Source: Dipteronia dyeriana (taxonomy: Eukaryota > Streptophyta > Magnoliopsida > Sapindales > Sapindaceae). From it: a stretch of 64,000 nucleotides of DNA. The notes under the pieces are model-generated. The model saw nothing but the letters and a program-made list of their open reading frames with translations. It did no database searches and had not been told where the DNA came from. The number at the start of each line of letters is the position of its first letter. The stretch's first letter is position 1. Location: positions 1,622,001-1,686,000 of the forward strand of contig CM065296.1 of assembly GCA_032871835.1 (NCBI GenBank), given 5' to 3'. Position numbers and translations under genes: made by a program. Positions 10,464 to 19,978 of this stretch are shown here, one piece after another.

Positions 10464-11429
10464 CTAATCCCAATTCCAGGATTCATTTTCTTCAAAAATG
10501 ACATCCCTGCTGAAGATCACTTTCTTAGTGATGGGGTTGTATAGTCGGTAACCCATAGTTCTATCACCGTATCCAACCTGGATACACTTTTCTCCTTTAT
10601 CTTCAAGCTTCGTTCTTCTTGCTTCTGGGACCTTAATGTAGGCAATGGAGCCAAAAACTCTAAAGTGGCTCACACTTGGTTTGTAAGTGCTCCATGCTTC
10701 TTGCGGCGTCTTTGTATCAAGACTCTTCGTAGGACATCTGTTTCGTAGATATACCGCACACAGGACTTCTTCAACCCAAAAACTCTTAGGTATGTTTTTA
10801 TCCTTTAACATGCTTCTAACCTTGTTAAGGATTGTTCGATTCTTTCTTTCAGCTATACTGTTTAACTGAGGAGTATAAGCTGGTGTAAACTGATGTCTGA
10901 TTCCTTGTTGCTTAAGGAATTCCTTGAAAGCACATGCAGTGTATTCTCCACATTGATCTGATCTCAGTGTTTTGATGTAGTTGCCACTTTGCTTCTCCAC
11001 AAAAGTTTTGAACTCTTTAAAGTAATCAAATACTTCAGACTTCCTTTTTAGGAAATAAACCTAAGTCTTTCTGTTGTAGTCATCAATGAAGGTGAGGAAG
11101 TATTGATTCTATCCATTTGATACTGGCGTCAATGGACCACACACATCAGTGTAAACGAGCTCAAGTGGCATGGTTGCTTTCCAATTTACCTTCTTTCCAA
11201 AGCTATTTCTGTGTTGTTTACTGAGAACACAGCTTTCACACATCTCATTTGGGTGATGGATGTTTGGCAATCCATTCACCATCTTCTTACTTTCCAGTTG
11301 CTTTAAACTTTCAAAATTGAGATGTCCATACCTTAGATGCCACAACCAGTCTTTGTCATCGATTATGGCTATCAAACATCTTGGCGTATCATGATGAATT
11401 GCAAGAGGGAACATCCTATTCTTCGTCAT
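10464..11429 (-). pseudogene. Copia-1 integrase
   Basis: The gag-pre-integrase zinc-binding region is at 11109-11429 (LWHLRYGHLNFESLKQL, then CESCVLSKQHR). The catalytic core follows: the first Asp in FIDDYNRKT near 11060, the second in LRSDQCGEYTA near 10960, and the Glu in IAERKNRTILNKVRSML near 10850. The C-terminal part (FGSIAYIKVPEARRTKLEDK) ends at 10464. In the core a Trp codon has become TAG between RKT and VYFLK, and another stop lies just upstream near 11105. DDE residues are all present; the frame is not. Confidence 0.9.
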
Positions 11430-11474
11430 CTGGACTCGGGTAACCAGCTTTCCTCAAGCATCTATGATAGTGAG

Positions 11475-11890
11475 TTACACATTTTGAAGGCTAATATGGT
11501 AGCCTTTCTCTAAGAGTTGTCCGAGACATAGGATGCTTGTCTTCATGTCTGGAACATAATAGACATTTGAGATGAAAGAATGATCTCCATTCTTCTGCTT
11601 GATCATGACATCTCCTCTTCCTTGGACAGGGATTTTAGAGAGGTCGCCAAATGACATTTCTCCATGAACTTTCTCATCAAGTTTAGTGAATAAGTCTTTT
11701 CTGCCAGTCATATGGTTACTGGCTCCAGAATCAAGAAACCAAATATTTTGGTTTTGATATGTTGAGTTGTGTGCCATCAACATCAACGATTCTCCTTCAA
11801 CTTGCTATTTCTCTACAAAGTTAGAATTTTCATTTACCTCATTTGACGGGCTTCCACACTAGTTGCTATAGTGGCTATATTTGTGGCAGT
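11475..11890 (-). pseudogene. Copia-1 protease and zinc knuckle
   Basis: The frame 11475-11786 encodes the aspartic protease (WFLDSGASNHMTG with the DSG active site, then NVYYVPDMKTSILCLGQLL). Upstream, around 11850-11895, is the nucleocapsid knuckle CYNCHKYSHYSN followed by a TAG at 11859-11861 just before the last Cys, so the CX2CX4HX4C motif is interrupted by a stop. The protease would process the polyprotein. A basic RG-rich stretch precedes the knuckle, in a third frame at about 11930-12090. Confidence 0.85.
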
Positions 11891-12069
11891 TATAGCATTG
11901 AACATTTCTTTTGTCAATGTTTGGACGGTTGTTGTACCTGCCTCTTCTTCCTCGTCATCTTTCTCGTGGGACATAGTTCTGTTGTCCACGTCCTCCTCTG
12001 TTTACGTCTCTTCCTCCTCTGCCTCTACTCCTGGTTTCAGCATTTCCTTAACCTCTTCCACGAGATCCT

Positions 12070-12838
12070 CTACCTCGTTCTCTTCCTTGTTGTGCTTATA
12101 TCTTTTTCATTGAGGGAGAGCTTTGACTGGAAAGCTTGCTCCAATACTCTATCATCATTTCTTCTTGTGACTTTCTGCTTATGGGTTTGCAATGATCCCA
12201 CAAGTTCTTCAACAGACATCGTCTCCAGATCTTTTGTTTCTTCCAGTGCCACAACTATGAAGCCAAACTTTGGATCTAATGATGGTAAAATTTTCTCTGA
12301 AATTCTCATGTCTGTGAGAGTTTCTCCATTTCTTCTTAGCTGATTCGCAACGACCATAACTCGTGTATAGAACTCAGCAATAGATTCATTAGATTTCATT
12401 CGCAAGGATTCAAACTCACCTCGTAAAGTTTGAAGACGGATCATTTTCACTTTGTCAACACCTTTGTAAGTTTTGATAAGGGTGTCCCAGACATCTTTTG
12501 ACGACTTAGCGGATGTTATGATCTCGAACGTTGCTTCGTCTAGCCCTTGATAGATTATAGACTTTGCTTTACAATCCCTCTTTCGATCAGCTTTGAGAGT
12601 CAATATTTGAGCTTCTATCATGGTTCCTTCAGCTTCTTTGGATTCAGCTTCTTTGGATTCAGCTTCTGTATATCCATCTTCCACAATGTCCATAACATCT
12701 TGAGAGCCTAGTATATCCATCTTCCACAATGTCCATAACATCTTGAGAGCCTAGTAAAGCTCTCATTTGTATGCACCAATCGTCATAGTTGTCTTTGGTG
12801 AGCTTCGAGATGACAACATGTGCGTTACCGTTGGCCAT
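12070..12838 (-). pseudogene. Copia-1 gag
   Basis: Gag starts most likely at the ATG at 12838 (MANGNAHVVISKLTKDNYDDW, the usual Copia gag opening) and continues with QMRALLGSQDVMDIVEDGY. A 43-bp tandem duplication then throws it out of frame. The second frame (to 12070) holds the UBN2-type capsid core: KSIIYQGLDEATFEIITSAK, VWDTLIKTYKGVDKVKMIRL, LRGEFESLRMKSNESIAEFY. It would form the virus-like particle. Confidence 0.9.
12668..12753 (-). repeat. 43-bp direct tandem duplication in Copia-1 gag
   Basis: The 43-bp unit beginning GTATATCCATCTTCCACAAT is present at 12668-12710 and 12711-12753 with no visible mismatch. As 43 is not a multiple of three, it shifts the gag frame. A shorter repeat (TTTGGATTCAGCTTC) lies just left at 12635-12667. 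Confidence 0.95.
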
Positions 12839-13448
12839 CGAGACTTGAAATGCATAGATCATAAATTTGGAGTCAGATTTTACAAAAACGGAGTGCACGG
12901 TTGCGTCCAAAATAGTCTAAAACCTTGGAAACCAGTCCGCGTTTGTCAAAAACCTAGTTCAAAAGTGTCCGAAACGAGCGGTCAAACTTTTTGAAAAAGT
13001 CAACTAAAGATAATGGAATATTCCAGCCGTTATAACACCGTTAGTGAAGTCAGTAACCCGTGAATAGTAACGGGTCTTCGGGTCGGAATTCGGGTCGGGT
13101 CGGGTCGGGTCGGGTCAACCGACTCTCGAGTCTGTTATCTGATTGGATCTTGTACCGGGGTTGATGGATCGAACTTCGGGTCGGATCTTGTAAAACGGGA
13201 AAGGAAGATGATCGGCGCGTGTTGGTGACGCACCGGGACAGGGCTGCGCGTGGACTACGCGTGAGCTCACTCCCCAACTTATGGCGGCGCGTGCGGACTC
13301 TTTGGTGCTCCGATTTGAATGGCGTTTTCACCGTTAAATTTCTGACGATGAGTAGAACACTCTTGTGTGATCAAAAATGGATTTGGAGCACTTTGATTTC
13401 TGGGCAAAATCGTTTTCGACCTCTGTTTTTCGAGTTTCTGGTTCTCCT
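12839..13448 (-). other. Copia-1 5' leader
   Basis: Non-coding leader between primer site and gag. It contains (CGGGT)5 at 13091-13116, a G-rich strand likely to be structured. No domain is recognised in the open frames here. Confidence 0.7.
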
Positions 13449-13462
13449 AAGCTCTGATACCA
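13449..13462 (-). other. Copia-1 primer-binding site
   Basis: On the minus strand TGGTATCAGAGCTTAGGA follows the 5' LTR after one or two bases. TGGTATCAGAGC is complementary to the 3' end of plant initiator tRNA-Met. Confidence 0.95.
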
Positions 13463-13463
13463 T

Positions 13464-13803
13464 TGTTGGTGGAATGGTATTGTTGAGGTCACTTGTGGTG
13501 CACCTCTGAGAGAGAATTCCGAGCACAAACACAATACAAGGAGAAGCTTGTCTTATATTTATCTCTCTTGATTTCTCACACCACTCCACACATTTTCAAT
13601 ACAATCTTCATCCCTTTATATAAGAAAATGAGATGAACTAAACTACAAACAAAATAAATGCAAAACAATGAAGTCAAATTTGTGATTATGAAGCAGCTGG
13701 GAGTTGGAAGTGGTTGGAGCCATATCAGTGGCTGGTTTCTAGAAGTGGGCGGCAAGGTGGTTGGCTGAAAGTGGTTGGCTGAGGTCAAGTTTATTTTTTA
13801 ACA
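13464..13803 (-). repeat. Copia-1 5' LTR
   Basis: TGTTGGTGG...TTTTTAACA, 340 bp. It differs from the other LTR by about 18 substitutions and by a 14-bp tandem duplication (GTGGTTGGCTGA region near 13757-13785). Confidence 0.95.
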
Positions 13804-13903
13804 CAAATCTGATTGTTTTTGCTCTAATATGAATTACTTGCTCTGTGACATGATCTATGATTCTAATAAAGCAATGATGATGTTAATGACGATGAACTGA
13901 AAA

Positions 13904-14045
13904 ATACTTGGTAAATATTTCTTATTTTGCTATTGCAGTGTTGAATTTTTGTTAGATGCTTCTTGCTCTTTAAGAGAGTGCAAATCTGATTGTTTTTGCT
14001 CAAATATGAATTACTTGCTCTGTGACATGAACTATAATTCTATAG
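13904..14045 (+). repeat. Tandem duplication, second copy
   Basis: This is the uninterrupted copy of the segment split by Copia-1 (8257-8337 plus 13809-13865). It shows what the pre-insertion site looked like. Confidence 0.9.
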
Positions 14046-14297
14046 AGTCTTATCTTATTCCTTTTTGTATCATCTGTTGTTAATTTTTTGTGTGTTAAAT
14101 AGTGTAAATCATAGATTATGGAAACTTCCTGATCAAGTTTAGTAGGTGGCTGTTGAAACAAAGAGACCAGTGACAATAATTGCTGCTATGAATAATTAGT
14201 GCTTTGTAGTTAGTAAACATCAGGTTTGATATATATTTATAATGAGAATTTTACGGCTAACAGATAGGAATGAAGAATACAATTAGTATTATTGAAA

Positions 14298-15256
14298 ATG
14301 ACGGAAGTGGATAAACAAAAGCTACATGGAACAATGATCTTGTTGCTATATTTTGTGAAATATGTGTTAAGGAAGTGGCAAAAGGAAATAGGTCTGGCAC
14401 TCATTTCGATAAGATAGGATGGGTAAATGTTGTCAATGTAAATAACCTTAAATGATTATAATAATAAGCAATTGAAAAACAAGTGGGATTCATTTAAAAC
14501 TGATCGAAAATTGTGGAGTTCACTAATGCATAATGAAACTGGTATCGGATGGGACCCCGTAAAGAAAATTGTGGATGCACCTCCAGAGTGGTGGCAAAGT
14601 AAAATTGAGTTGTGAAATTCTCCTTATTTATTTATTTATGCCATGTAGGTGTATGTTTTCTAACCATATGTTTCTTTTGTAGATGAACATTGAGTATCAA
14701 AAATTCCGTGACGTGGGAATTAGTCCCGACATGATGGATATGTATGACAAGATGTTCAAGGGTAGTGTATCGGTTGGCAATTGTGTCATGATTCCATCAT
14801 TTACCATACTTTTTAAAGAAATGGTGGGAGATTCAGAGCATGACAAGCAAACTATCAATAGGAAGAATGAGAAGGCTTCACAAGGTGATCAAGATAGGGG
14901 GAAAAGAGAACAAATGATGAGAGTGAAAAACGGGAGGAGTTATGGGAGGGGTCGAAGGGAAAGAAGGGGAAGTTGGGAGGTGCAACAAAGTTGTCTAAAC
15001 AAATTGATTGTCTAGTTGAGGTAGTTGATAGTAAGAGTACATCGACGTCAATGCATAGAAGTTCACTAGGAACTAGTATTACTGAAGTGATGGAAGTTGT
15101 GTCAACTTTACCGTGGCAGAAAACTGTAGTCGGTTGTAGTGGTTTGCAACTGAGTTGTTTTGTTCTCAAGTGAAGAGAGAGATGTTTTCTGTTATGACAG
15201 ATTCTGATATGAAGCTCCAATTTCTGATTCTTATTCAGAAAAAGGCTGAAAATTAG
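14298..15256 (+). pseudogene. Harbinger ORF1, Myb/SANT-like DNA-binding protein
   Basis: From the ATG at 14298 and one frameshift later, the sequence encodes ATWNNDLVAIFCEICVKEVA, then NRSGTHFDKIGW, a frameshift near 14450, and YNNKQLKNKWDSFKTDRKLW, ETGIGWDPVKKIVDAPPEWW. This is the Myb/SANT-like domain of plant PIF ORF1 proteins. After an intron ending in TTTTGTAG (14682) comes a second part, EYQKFRDVGISPDMMDMYDK. A further frameshift leads to GGATKLSKQIDCLVEVVDSK and TSITEVMEV, ending at 15256. ORF1 proteins of this family help the transposase bind DNA and enter the nucleus. At least three frameshifts make this copy non-functional. Confidence 0.85.
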
Positions 15257-15499
15257 AAGTGATGATCCTACTTGATAACATGTTAAATTTGTGTTTGTTG
15301 GACCTAGTTGATGACATTATGTTAATTATCTTCATCGTTGTAGGATTAATATATTGGAAATATGTGCTTGTTGTTACTATTTGATGATATTATCTTTTAT
15401 TTTCTTTATGCTTTTTGGATCATGTTTTACCTACTTTGAACCTCTATTTATATGTGACGTTAGCTGAGACTATAAATATTACAGGTTTTAAAATATAGT

Positions 15500-16806
15500 A
15501 TGGACAATTCAAGAGATGAAGAGGAAATGGATCAACTTATATGTGTAACTGGCTATCTTATTCAAGTTTATCTTGAACAATATGTTCTTAAAACTCCATG
15601 CATGACAAGTTCTCAAACATGTTTTATTTGGTTGATAGAAGTGTTGCAGGGCAATGAAAGTTGTTGTTATAACATGTTTAGAATGGACAAATATGTCTTC
15701 GTAATCTTGTTGAATGAGTTGGAAAATATTTATAAGTTGAAGGGTTCAAGAAACATAAGTAGTTCTGAAATTTTAGAAATGTTTATTTATATTTTAGGAC
15801 AAGATATAGGAAATAGGAATGTGCAAAAACGTTTTCAACGTTCCAGTGAGGTAGTTAGTAGATATTTTGATATGATGCTAGATATTTTATATGAAATGGC
15901 GAAGTGGATGATAAAGCCTTTGGATTCCAAATTTAGGAGCACCCCACTAGAAATATTGAGCGACTCTAGATATATGCCTCACTTTAAGGTATGTATAATT
16001 TTCAATTATCTTAAATTTGGCATATCTATATAAATGTCATTGTATACCTATTTTAAATTAATTTGTAGGATTGCATTGGAGTTATAGATGGTGTTCATGT
16101 TCAAGCTTCGATTTCTCCATGCGATCAAGTACCATATATTGGCAGAAAAGGAATACCCACCCAAAATGTAATGGTTGTATGTATGCAATTTACATTTACA
16201 TGTGTAGGGTCGGAAGACTCTGCTCATGATACTAGAGTATTTTTATCAGTTCTACGTGATCCTCAATCAAATTTTTCAAAACCTCCAAATGGTAATTTTT
16301 TTATCTACATTGTGTAAATAATAATTGTATATTATTTCATAAGCTTTTATAATTTATATTTTCATGAAAATATTTCTTGGTGGATGCCAGATACCCACAA
16401 ATGAAAGGTTTTTTAAGACCTTATAAATGTGAAAGGTACCACCTTCCATATTTTCGTAGGGGTGAACAACCAACAGGTCATAAAGAAATATTTAATCATA
16501 CACATTCTTCACGTAGAAGCATCATTGAATGCACTTTTGGGGTATGGAAAAAAATGGAGTATTCTACGTGATATGCCTAGTTATTGTTGTGAAAAACAAG
16601 TGAAAATTGTTATTGTTATAATCACTCTTCATAACTACATTAGAAGAAATGCACAACGAGATAGAGATTTTGATGAAAGTGGAAATTACTTAAGTGAAGA
16701 GGTTAATGAAGAAATTGAGGTCAATGAAGAAATTGAGGTCAATGCACATGAAGAAGATGGTCCAGGAAGACAAAAAAATGGAAATGTTAAGAAATGGAAA
16801 TGTTAA
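15500..16806 (+). pseudogene. Harbinger transposase (DDE_Tnp_4 type)
   Basis: Exon 1 (15500-15988) begins MDNSRDEEEMDQLI and holds the helix-turn-helix region with CCYNMFRMDKYVF. An intron GTATGT...TTGTAG (15989-16068) leads to exon 2, DCIGVIDGVHVQ (first catalytic Asp), then EDSAHDTRVF (second Asp). The next intron starts at 16292. Exon 3 gives VDARYPQMKGFLRPYK, SSRRSIIECTFGVWKKM (catalytic Glu), and after a frameshift in an A-run near 16546-16552, LRDMPSYCCEKQVKIVI and LHNYIRRNA. The tail has a duplicated VNEEIE motif. The expected AG acceptor before exon 3 reads AT (16364-16365). The DDE residues survive but the gene is dead. Confidence 0.9.
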
Positions 16807-17549
16807 GAAATGTAATTACACAAAGTTTAATGAGTGTACAGACTTAGCTATTATTTACAATTATTCGTACGAAAAAATTCATGTAATATGTTTTATAACG
16901 TTATGTTTGATAGTTTTCGTTTATATAATATATCTTTTTGGGTTTGCATAATTTATATAAATTTTTCAGTGATATTTGTTTGGTATATTGTACAAAATTA
17001 TACCATAACTGTACCATAATTATACCATACAAACTTATACCATAACTATACAAAATTGTTTGGGCTTACATTGTTGTACAAAAAAATGTTGCCATAACTG
17101 TACAAATAAAAATGGGACTAATTAATTCAATAAAGTAGAATAAAAAAGAAGTAAAGAAATAAAATAGAATAAAAAAAAGAAATAAAGAAATAAAGAAATG
17201 AGGATAATTAATTCAACAAATTAGAATAGAAAAAATGGGGCTAATTAATTCACTAAAGTACCATAATTATATAACACATAACACTTAACACTAAATACAA
17301 ATAAACAAGAAAAATGCAAAGTATAGTACAATTTAGATGTCTATGTCTTTTTAATAATTTTACAGACTCACAACACTTTTTACTTCAGTTTACCAAATAC
17401 ATTGAAATTGTTTTTAGTTCTCACAGTACTTTTGAAAATCAGTTTATCAAACACTCAATTGATTCTTTCCACAACAATTTCAAAAACAATTTCCCCACAA
17501 CAATTTCAAAAACACTTCTCCTCACAGCACAACAATATCAAATTAGACC
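16807..17549 (+). other. 3' non-coding part of the Harbinger element
   Basis: AT-rich sequence with short direct repeats (ACCATAA with TATACAAA near 17000-17070, AATAAAGAAATAAAGAAA near 17180, GGGGCTAATTAATTCA twice) and no gene. It ends in the right TIR. Confidence 0.6.
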
Positions 17550-17552
17550 TAA
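17528..17552 (-). repeat. Harbinger right TIR with TAA target site
   Basis: On the minus strand TTAGGTCTAATTTGATATTG mirrors the left end. TAA at 17550-17552 duplicates 6192-6194. Confidence 0.75.
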
Positions 17553-17604
17553 GTACATATATACAATAACACAAAACATGCACTAGCTAGAACGATATCC
17601 AGAA

Positions 17605-17607
<3 letters not shown>

Positions 17608-17659
<52 letters not shown>
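17608..17659. repeat. TA dinucleotide microsatellite
   Basis: An uninterrupted (AT)26 run between the Harbinger right end and the 3' side of the FPF1-like gene. Confidence 0.98.
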
Positions 17660-17663
<4 letters not shown>

Positions 17664-17703
17664 TTTATAGACCGATATTCAATCGATAAATAAAGCTTAT
17701 TGA

Positions 17704-18016
17704 TTAGATATCTTGAACTTGGAGACCATTGGGGTTTTTGAGGACTATTTCATGCATGTAAATGGACCTGAACTTGGAGAAAACACTAGGAACAGAGATA
17801 AGATCCATGGAAGAATGTTTGTGGAACTGTAACAAATTAGGGTTTCCTTCATAGTACCTCTCCCACCCTAAATTTCTCAAGATTTGCTCAAGTGAAGAGT
17901 AAGAAGACACTACCTTACATGTCTCTATGTGCACCAAAACCTTTCTTGATCTGCTTGATTGATGTTTTTCAATAAGGTGAATTACGCTGTCTTCAAACAA
18001 CCCAAATACCAGACAT
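17704..18016 (-). CDS. FPF1-like: FPF1-like protein gene with start-proximal frameshift
   Basis: The frame ending at 17704 encodes about 95 residues with the hallmarks of the small FLOWERING PROMOTING FACTOR 1 family: EDSVIHLIEKH, SRKVLVHIETCKVVSSY, a LGWERYYEG motif, NLLQFHKHSSMDLISVP, FSKFRSIYMHEIVLKN and the end VQDI. FPF1-family proteins are cytosolic or nuclear regulators linked to flowering time and gibberellin response. No domain with known enzymatic activity is present. The natural ATG is at 18016 (MSGIWV, the family's usual opening), but the sequence after it carries one extra base, so this frame runs into TGA after seven codons. The rest lies one frame over, where no ATG precedes it. 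It is either a pseudogene, a sequence error, or uses an unusual start. The gene is intronless, as is usual for the family. This is the only host gene recognised in the window. Confidence 0.85.
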
Positions 18017-18130
18017 TTTATGATTTTTTTTTGCAACAATGTAGATTTCTATATGCTTATATTTATATGTATTTATCCAATCTAGTTGAGCAATGAAGAG
18101 GAAGAAAAAGTGTGCAGTCGTCTTGGTGAG

Positions 18131-18140
18131 TTTTATAAGG
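18131..18140 (-). promoter_or_regulatory. Candidate TATA box of the FPF1-like gene
   Basis: On the minus strand CCTTATAAAA lies about 115 bp upstream of the ATG at 18016, leaving room for a leader of 80-90 nt. An AT-rich alternative (ACATATAAATAT) lies nearer, at about 18056-18070. Confidence 0.4.
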
Positions 18141-18358
18141 AAGTTAAGAGAATCCTAATAAGAATATGTATCTGTTGAATGAACAAATGAAAACAAGAGG
18201 AATCTATTACAAATGGGGTTTGAAAGTAAGTGTAGATGTGGAAATGTTTAGCATGTGGTTCCTTAATTTATTTATTTGTTTTTTTCTTTTTTCAATTTTC
18301 AAAAAAATACAAATTTGAGAGTGGAGAGAATGAATACGAATTCAAACATACAGCTTTA

Positions 18359-19802
18359 GGGTGAAATTCATTTTCATCACTCTAGTTTGAACTAATACCC
18401 AAACTGGTCCTCCGATTTTCATAATTGTCTCGTTTAATCTTTTTATCACGATTTCCGATGAAATAGTGAAATCTGACAGGACAGAGAGCCAAATGACCCT
18501 GCCTTGTTTTAAACTATATTTTTAAATTTTCCCGTTCTAGGTTCAAAATCAAATATCATCATCTTCAACCAAATCCTAAACTCATATTCAACCAAACCCG
18601 AGAACCATCCCAATCAACCAAACCCATAATCAATCACAAACAAAATCATCAACACCAAACTAAAATAATAATAAAAAAAAATCAAAAAATCAAAAAACCC
18701 AATTCCAACACGAAATCACAACCATCAACATCATCATTAGAAAACAAATCAAAAAACCAAATTCCAACACGAAATCACCACCATCAACATCATCACTAGA
18801 CCACCATCAACATAACCCTACCCCTCTCACCATGAAATCAAACCCAGATGCCCAACCCCACCACCCAAATCCAATCTCCAACCACTAGAATCGACCCAGA
18901 AACCCTGAAAACCCTGAAAACCACCACCAAACCCACCAAATCCTCCACCTCCCAACACCAAAACCAAACCTAGAAAACCCAACATAACCCCCAAACCTAT
19001 CAAGTAAAACCCACCTACCAAACCCATAACTCATTCGTTAACAAAACAAAACCCAGAACTCATAACCCATAACCTTAAAACAGTACCACCAAAACCAAAA
19101 CCAGACCACACCGCCACACCAGAACCCGAAACACCACAATACTTAGACCCAAAATTGAACCAACACACACAACCACAAACGAAGAAATATAGAGAAGTGA
19201 AATAAGAGAGCATCGATCTCCTCTCAACATAGAAGATCGGCTCTCATTGCCGATGACGAAGAGACGAGAGAGAAAGAAGAGGAGAAAGGAGGATTTGAGA
19301 GACAAATAGGGGTTCGAGATGTCTTCTCAGTCAACTATAGTTTCTTTTAAGATTTGGGTGTTGAAAAAGATGAAGGTGGCTAGGATTATGGCGTGGGAGA
19401 TATGTTAAGAAATCGATTTGGGTGTTTAATTTAGGTTAGTGATTTGGATGTGGGAGATATGATGGTGGAGAAGATTATGGGAAATCGATTTGGGTGTTTA
19501 ATTTAGGTTAGTGATTTTGGTGTCTAATTTAGGTTAGTATTTTATTATTCTAATTATTTAGTTTTAAATCAATTGTTTAATTGTTTTTTTATTTTTCAAT
19601 TATTAATCTAATATTAATTACGTAAGTTACCATTTTACCCTTACAATATTGACAAAATATTTGAAAACCCTAACGGAATTGGATGGTAGAGACCAAAATA
19701 TAGATTGTTGAAAACTAGAGGGACCTATTAACATAATACTGAAAACCGAGAGACCAACTTGGATATTAAGTTAAACTAAAGGGACTAAAATGAATTTCAC
19801 CC
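18359..19802. mobile_element. Non-coding TIR element (1.44 kb)
   Basis: The left end GGGTGAAATTCATTTTCATC and the right end, read inverted, GGGTGAAATTCATTTTAGTC pair over at least 16 bases. Similarity continues weakly inward (CTCTAGTTTGAACTAATA against CTTTAGTTTAACTTAATA, then TCCTCCGATTTTCA against TCTCTCGGTTTTCA), so the TIR is about 100 bp long. The middle is C- and A-rich (ACCAAACCC, ACCACC), giving a glycine-rich low-complexity frame on the minus strand (18827-19027) that I do not take as a gene, followed by 5'-UTR-like GAGAGAG sequence. Long TIRs plus captured-looking interior suggest a non-autonomous Mutator-like element. No clear 9-bp target duplication was found. Confidence 0.65.
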
Positions 19803-19978
19803 ATAATTTTTTTAACTTGGGCTTGATGGTTATATACTCATATATCATTAAACCACCTCATCTTATGTATCTAATTCTTTTTATGATACAATATAATTAA
19901 CAACTCATACGGCTGCCAGAGCTTATGTGATTGGATGGAGATCAAATCTTTCTAATTTTTACTTAATTAAGATTTGGT

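Larger units (their letters stand above)
8338..13803 (-). mobile_element. Copia LTR retrotransposon (Copia-1)
   Basis: A complete but decayed element of 5466 bp. LTRs lie at 8338-8663 and 13464-13803, target duplications CAAAT at 8333-8337 and 13804-13808, a primer site for initiator tRNA-Met inside the right (5') LTR and a polypurine tract inside the left (3') LTR. On the minus strand the order is gag, protease, integrase, RT, RNase H, which defines Copia/Pseudoviridae. The coding frame is broken in several places (43-bp duplication in gag, stops in the zinc knuckle and integrase, frameshift between integrase and RT). By eye the LTRs differ at roughly 18 of 326 positions plus one 14-bp duplication, so it is not a recent insertion. 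Confidence 0.97.
8257..13865 (+). repeat. Tandem duplication, first copy, split by Copia-1
   Basis: The segments 8257-8337 and 13809-13865 together match 13904-14045: ATACTTGGTAAATA, CTTATTTTGCT, TTAGATGCT, CTTGCTCTTTAAGA, then CTGATTGTTTTTGCTC and GAATTACTTGCTCTGTGACA. The Copia insertion site lies in the middle of this first copy. Confidence 0.9.
6195..17549 (+). mobile_element. PIF/Harbinger DNA transposon with nested Copia
   Basis: The element starts GGCCCAGCTGGACATT and ends with the inverted, degenerate counterpart AATATCAAATTAGACC (about 10 of 16 positions pair). Both sides are flanked by TAA (6192-6194 and 17550-17552), the 3-bp target typical of PIF/Harbinger. Inside, in the same orientation, are a Myb/SANT-like ORF1 (14298-15256) and a DDE transposase (15500-16806), the standard two-gene set. 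Without the Copia insertion it is about 5.9 kb. Both genes are broken, so it could move only with help from elsewhere. Confidence 0.85.

Noticed and set aside
11843..12343. Open plus-strand frame rich in Cys, Ser and Phe, opposite Copia-1 gag and zinc knuckle
   Set aside because: It is the complement of recognisable gag/nucleocapsid sequence and has no domain of its own.
17608..17659. TA run considered as a target-site cluster or matrix attachment signal
   Set aside because: A plain dinucleotide microsatellite; similar runs occur elsewhere in the window without further structure.
18827..19027. Glycine-rich minus-strand frame inside the TIR element
   Set aside because: Low-complexity reading of an A/C-rich repeat interior, with no start context or homology.
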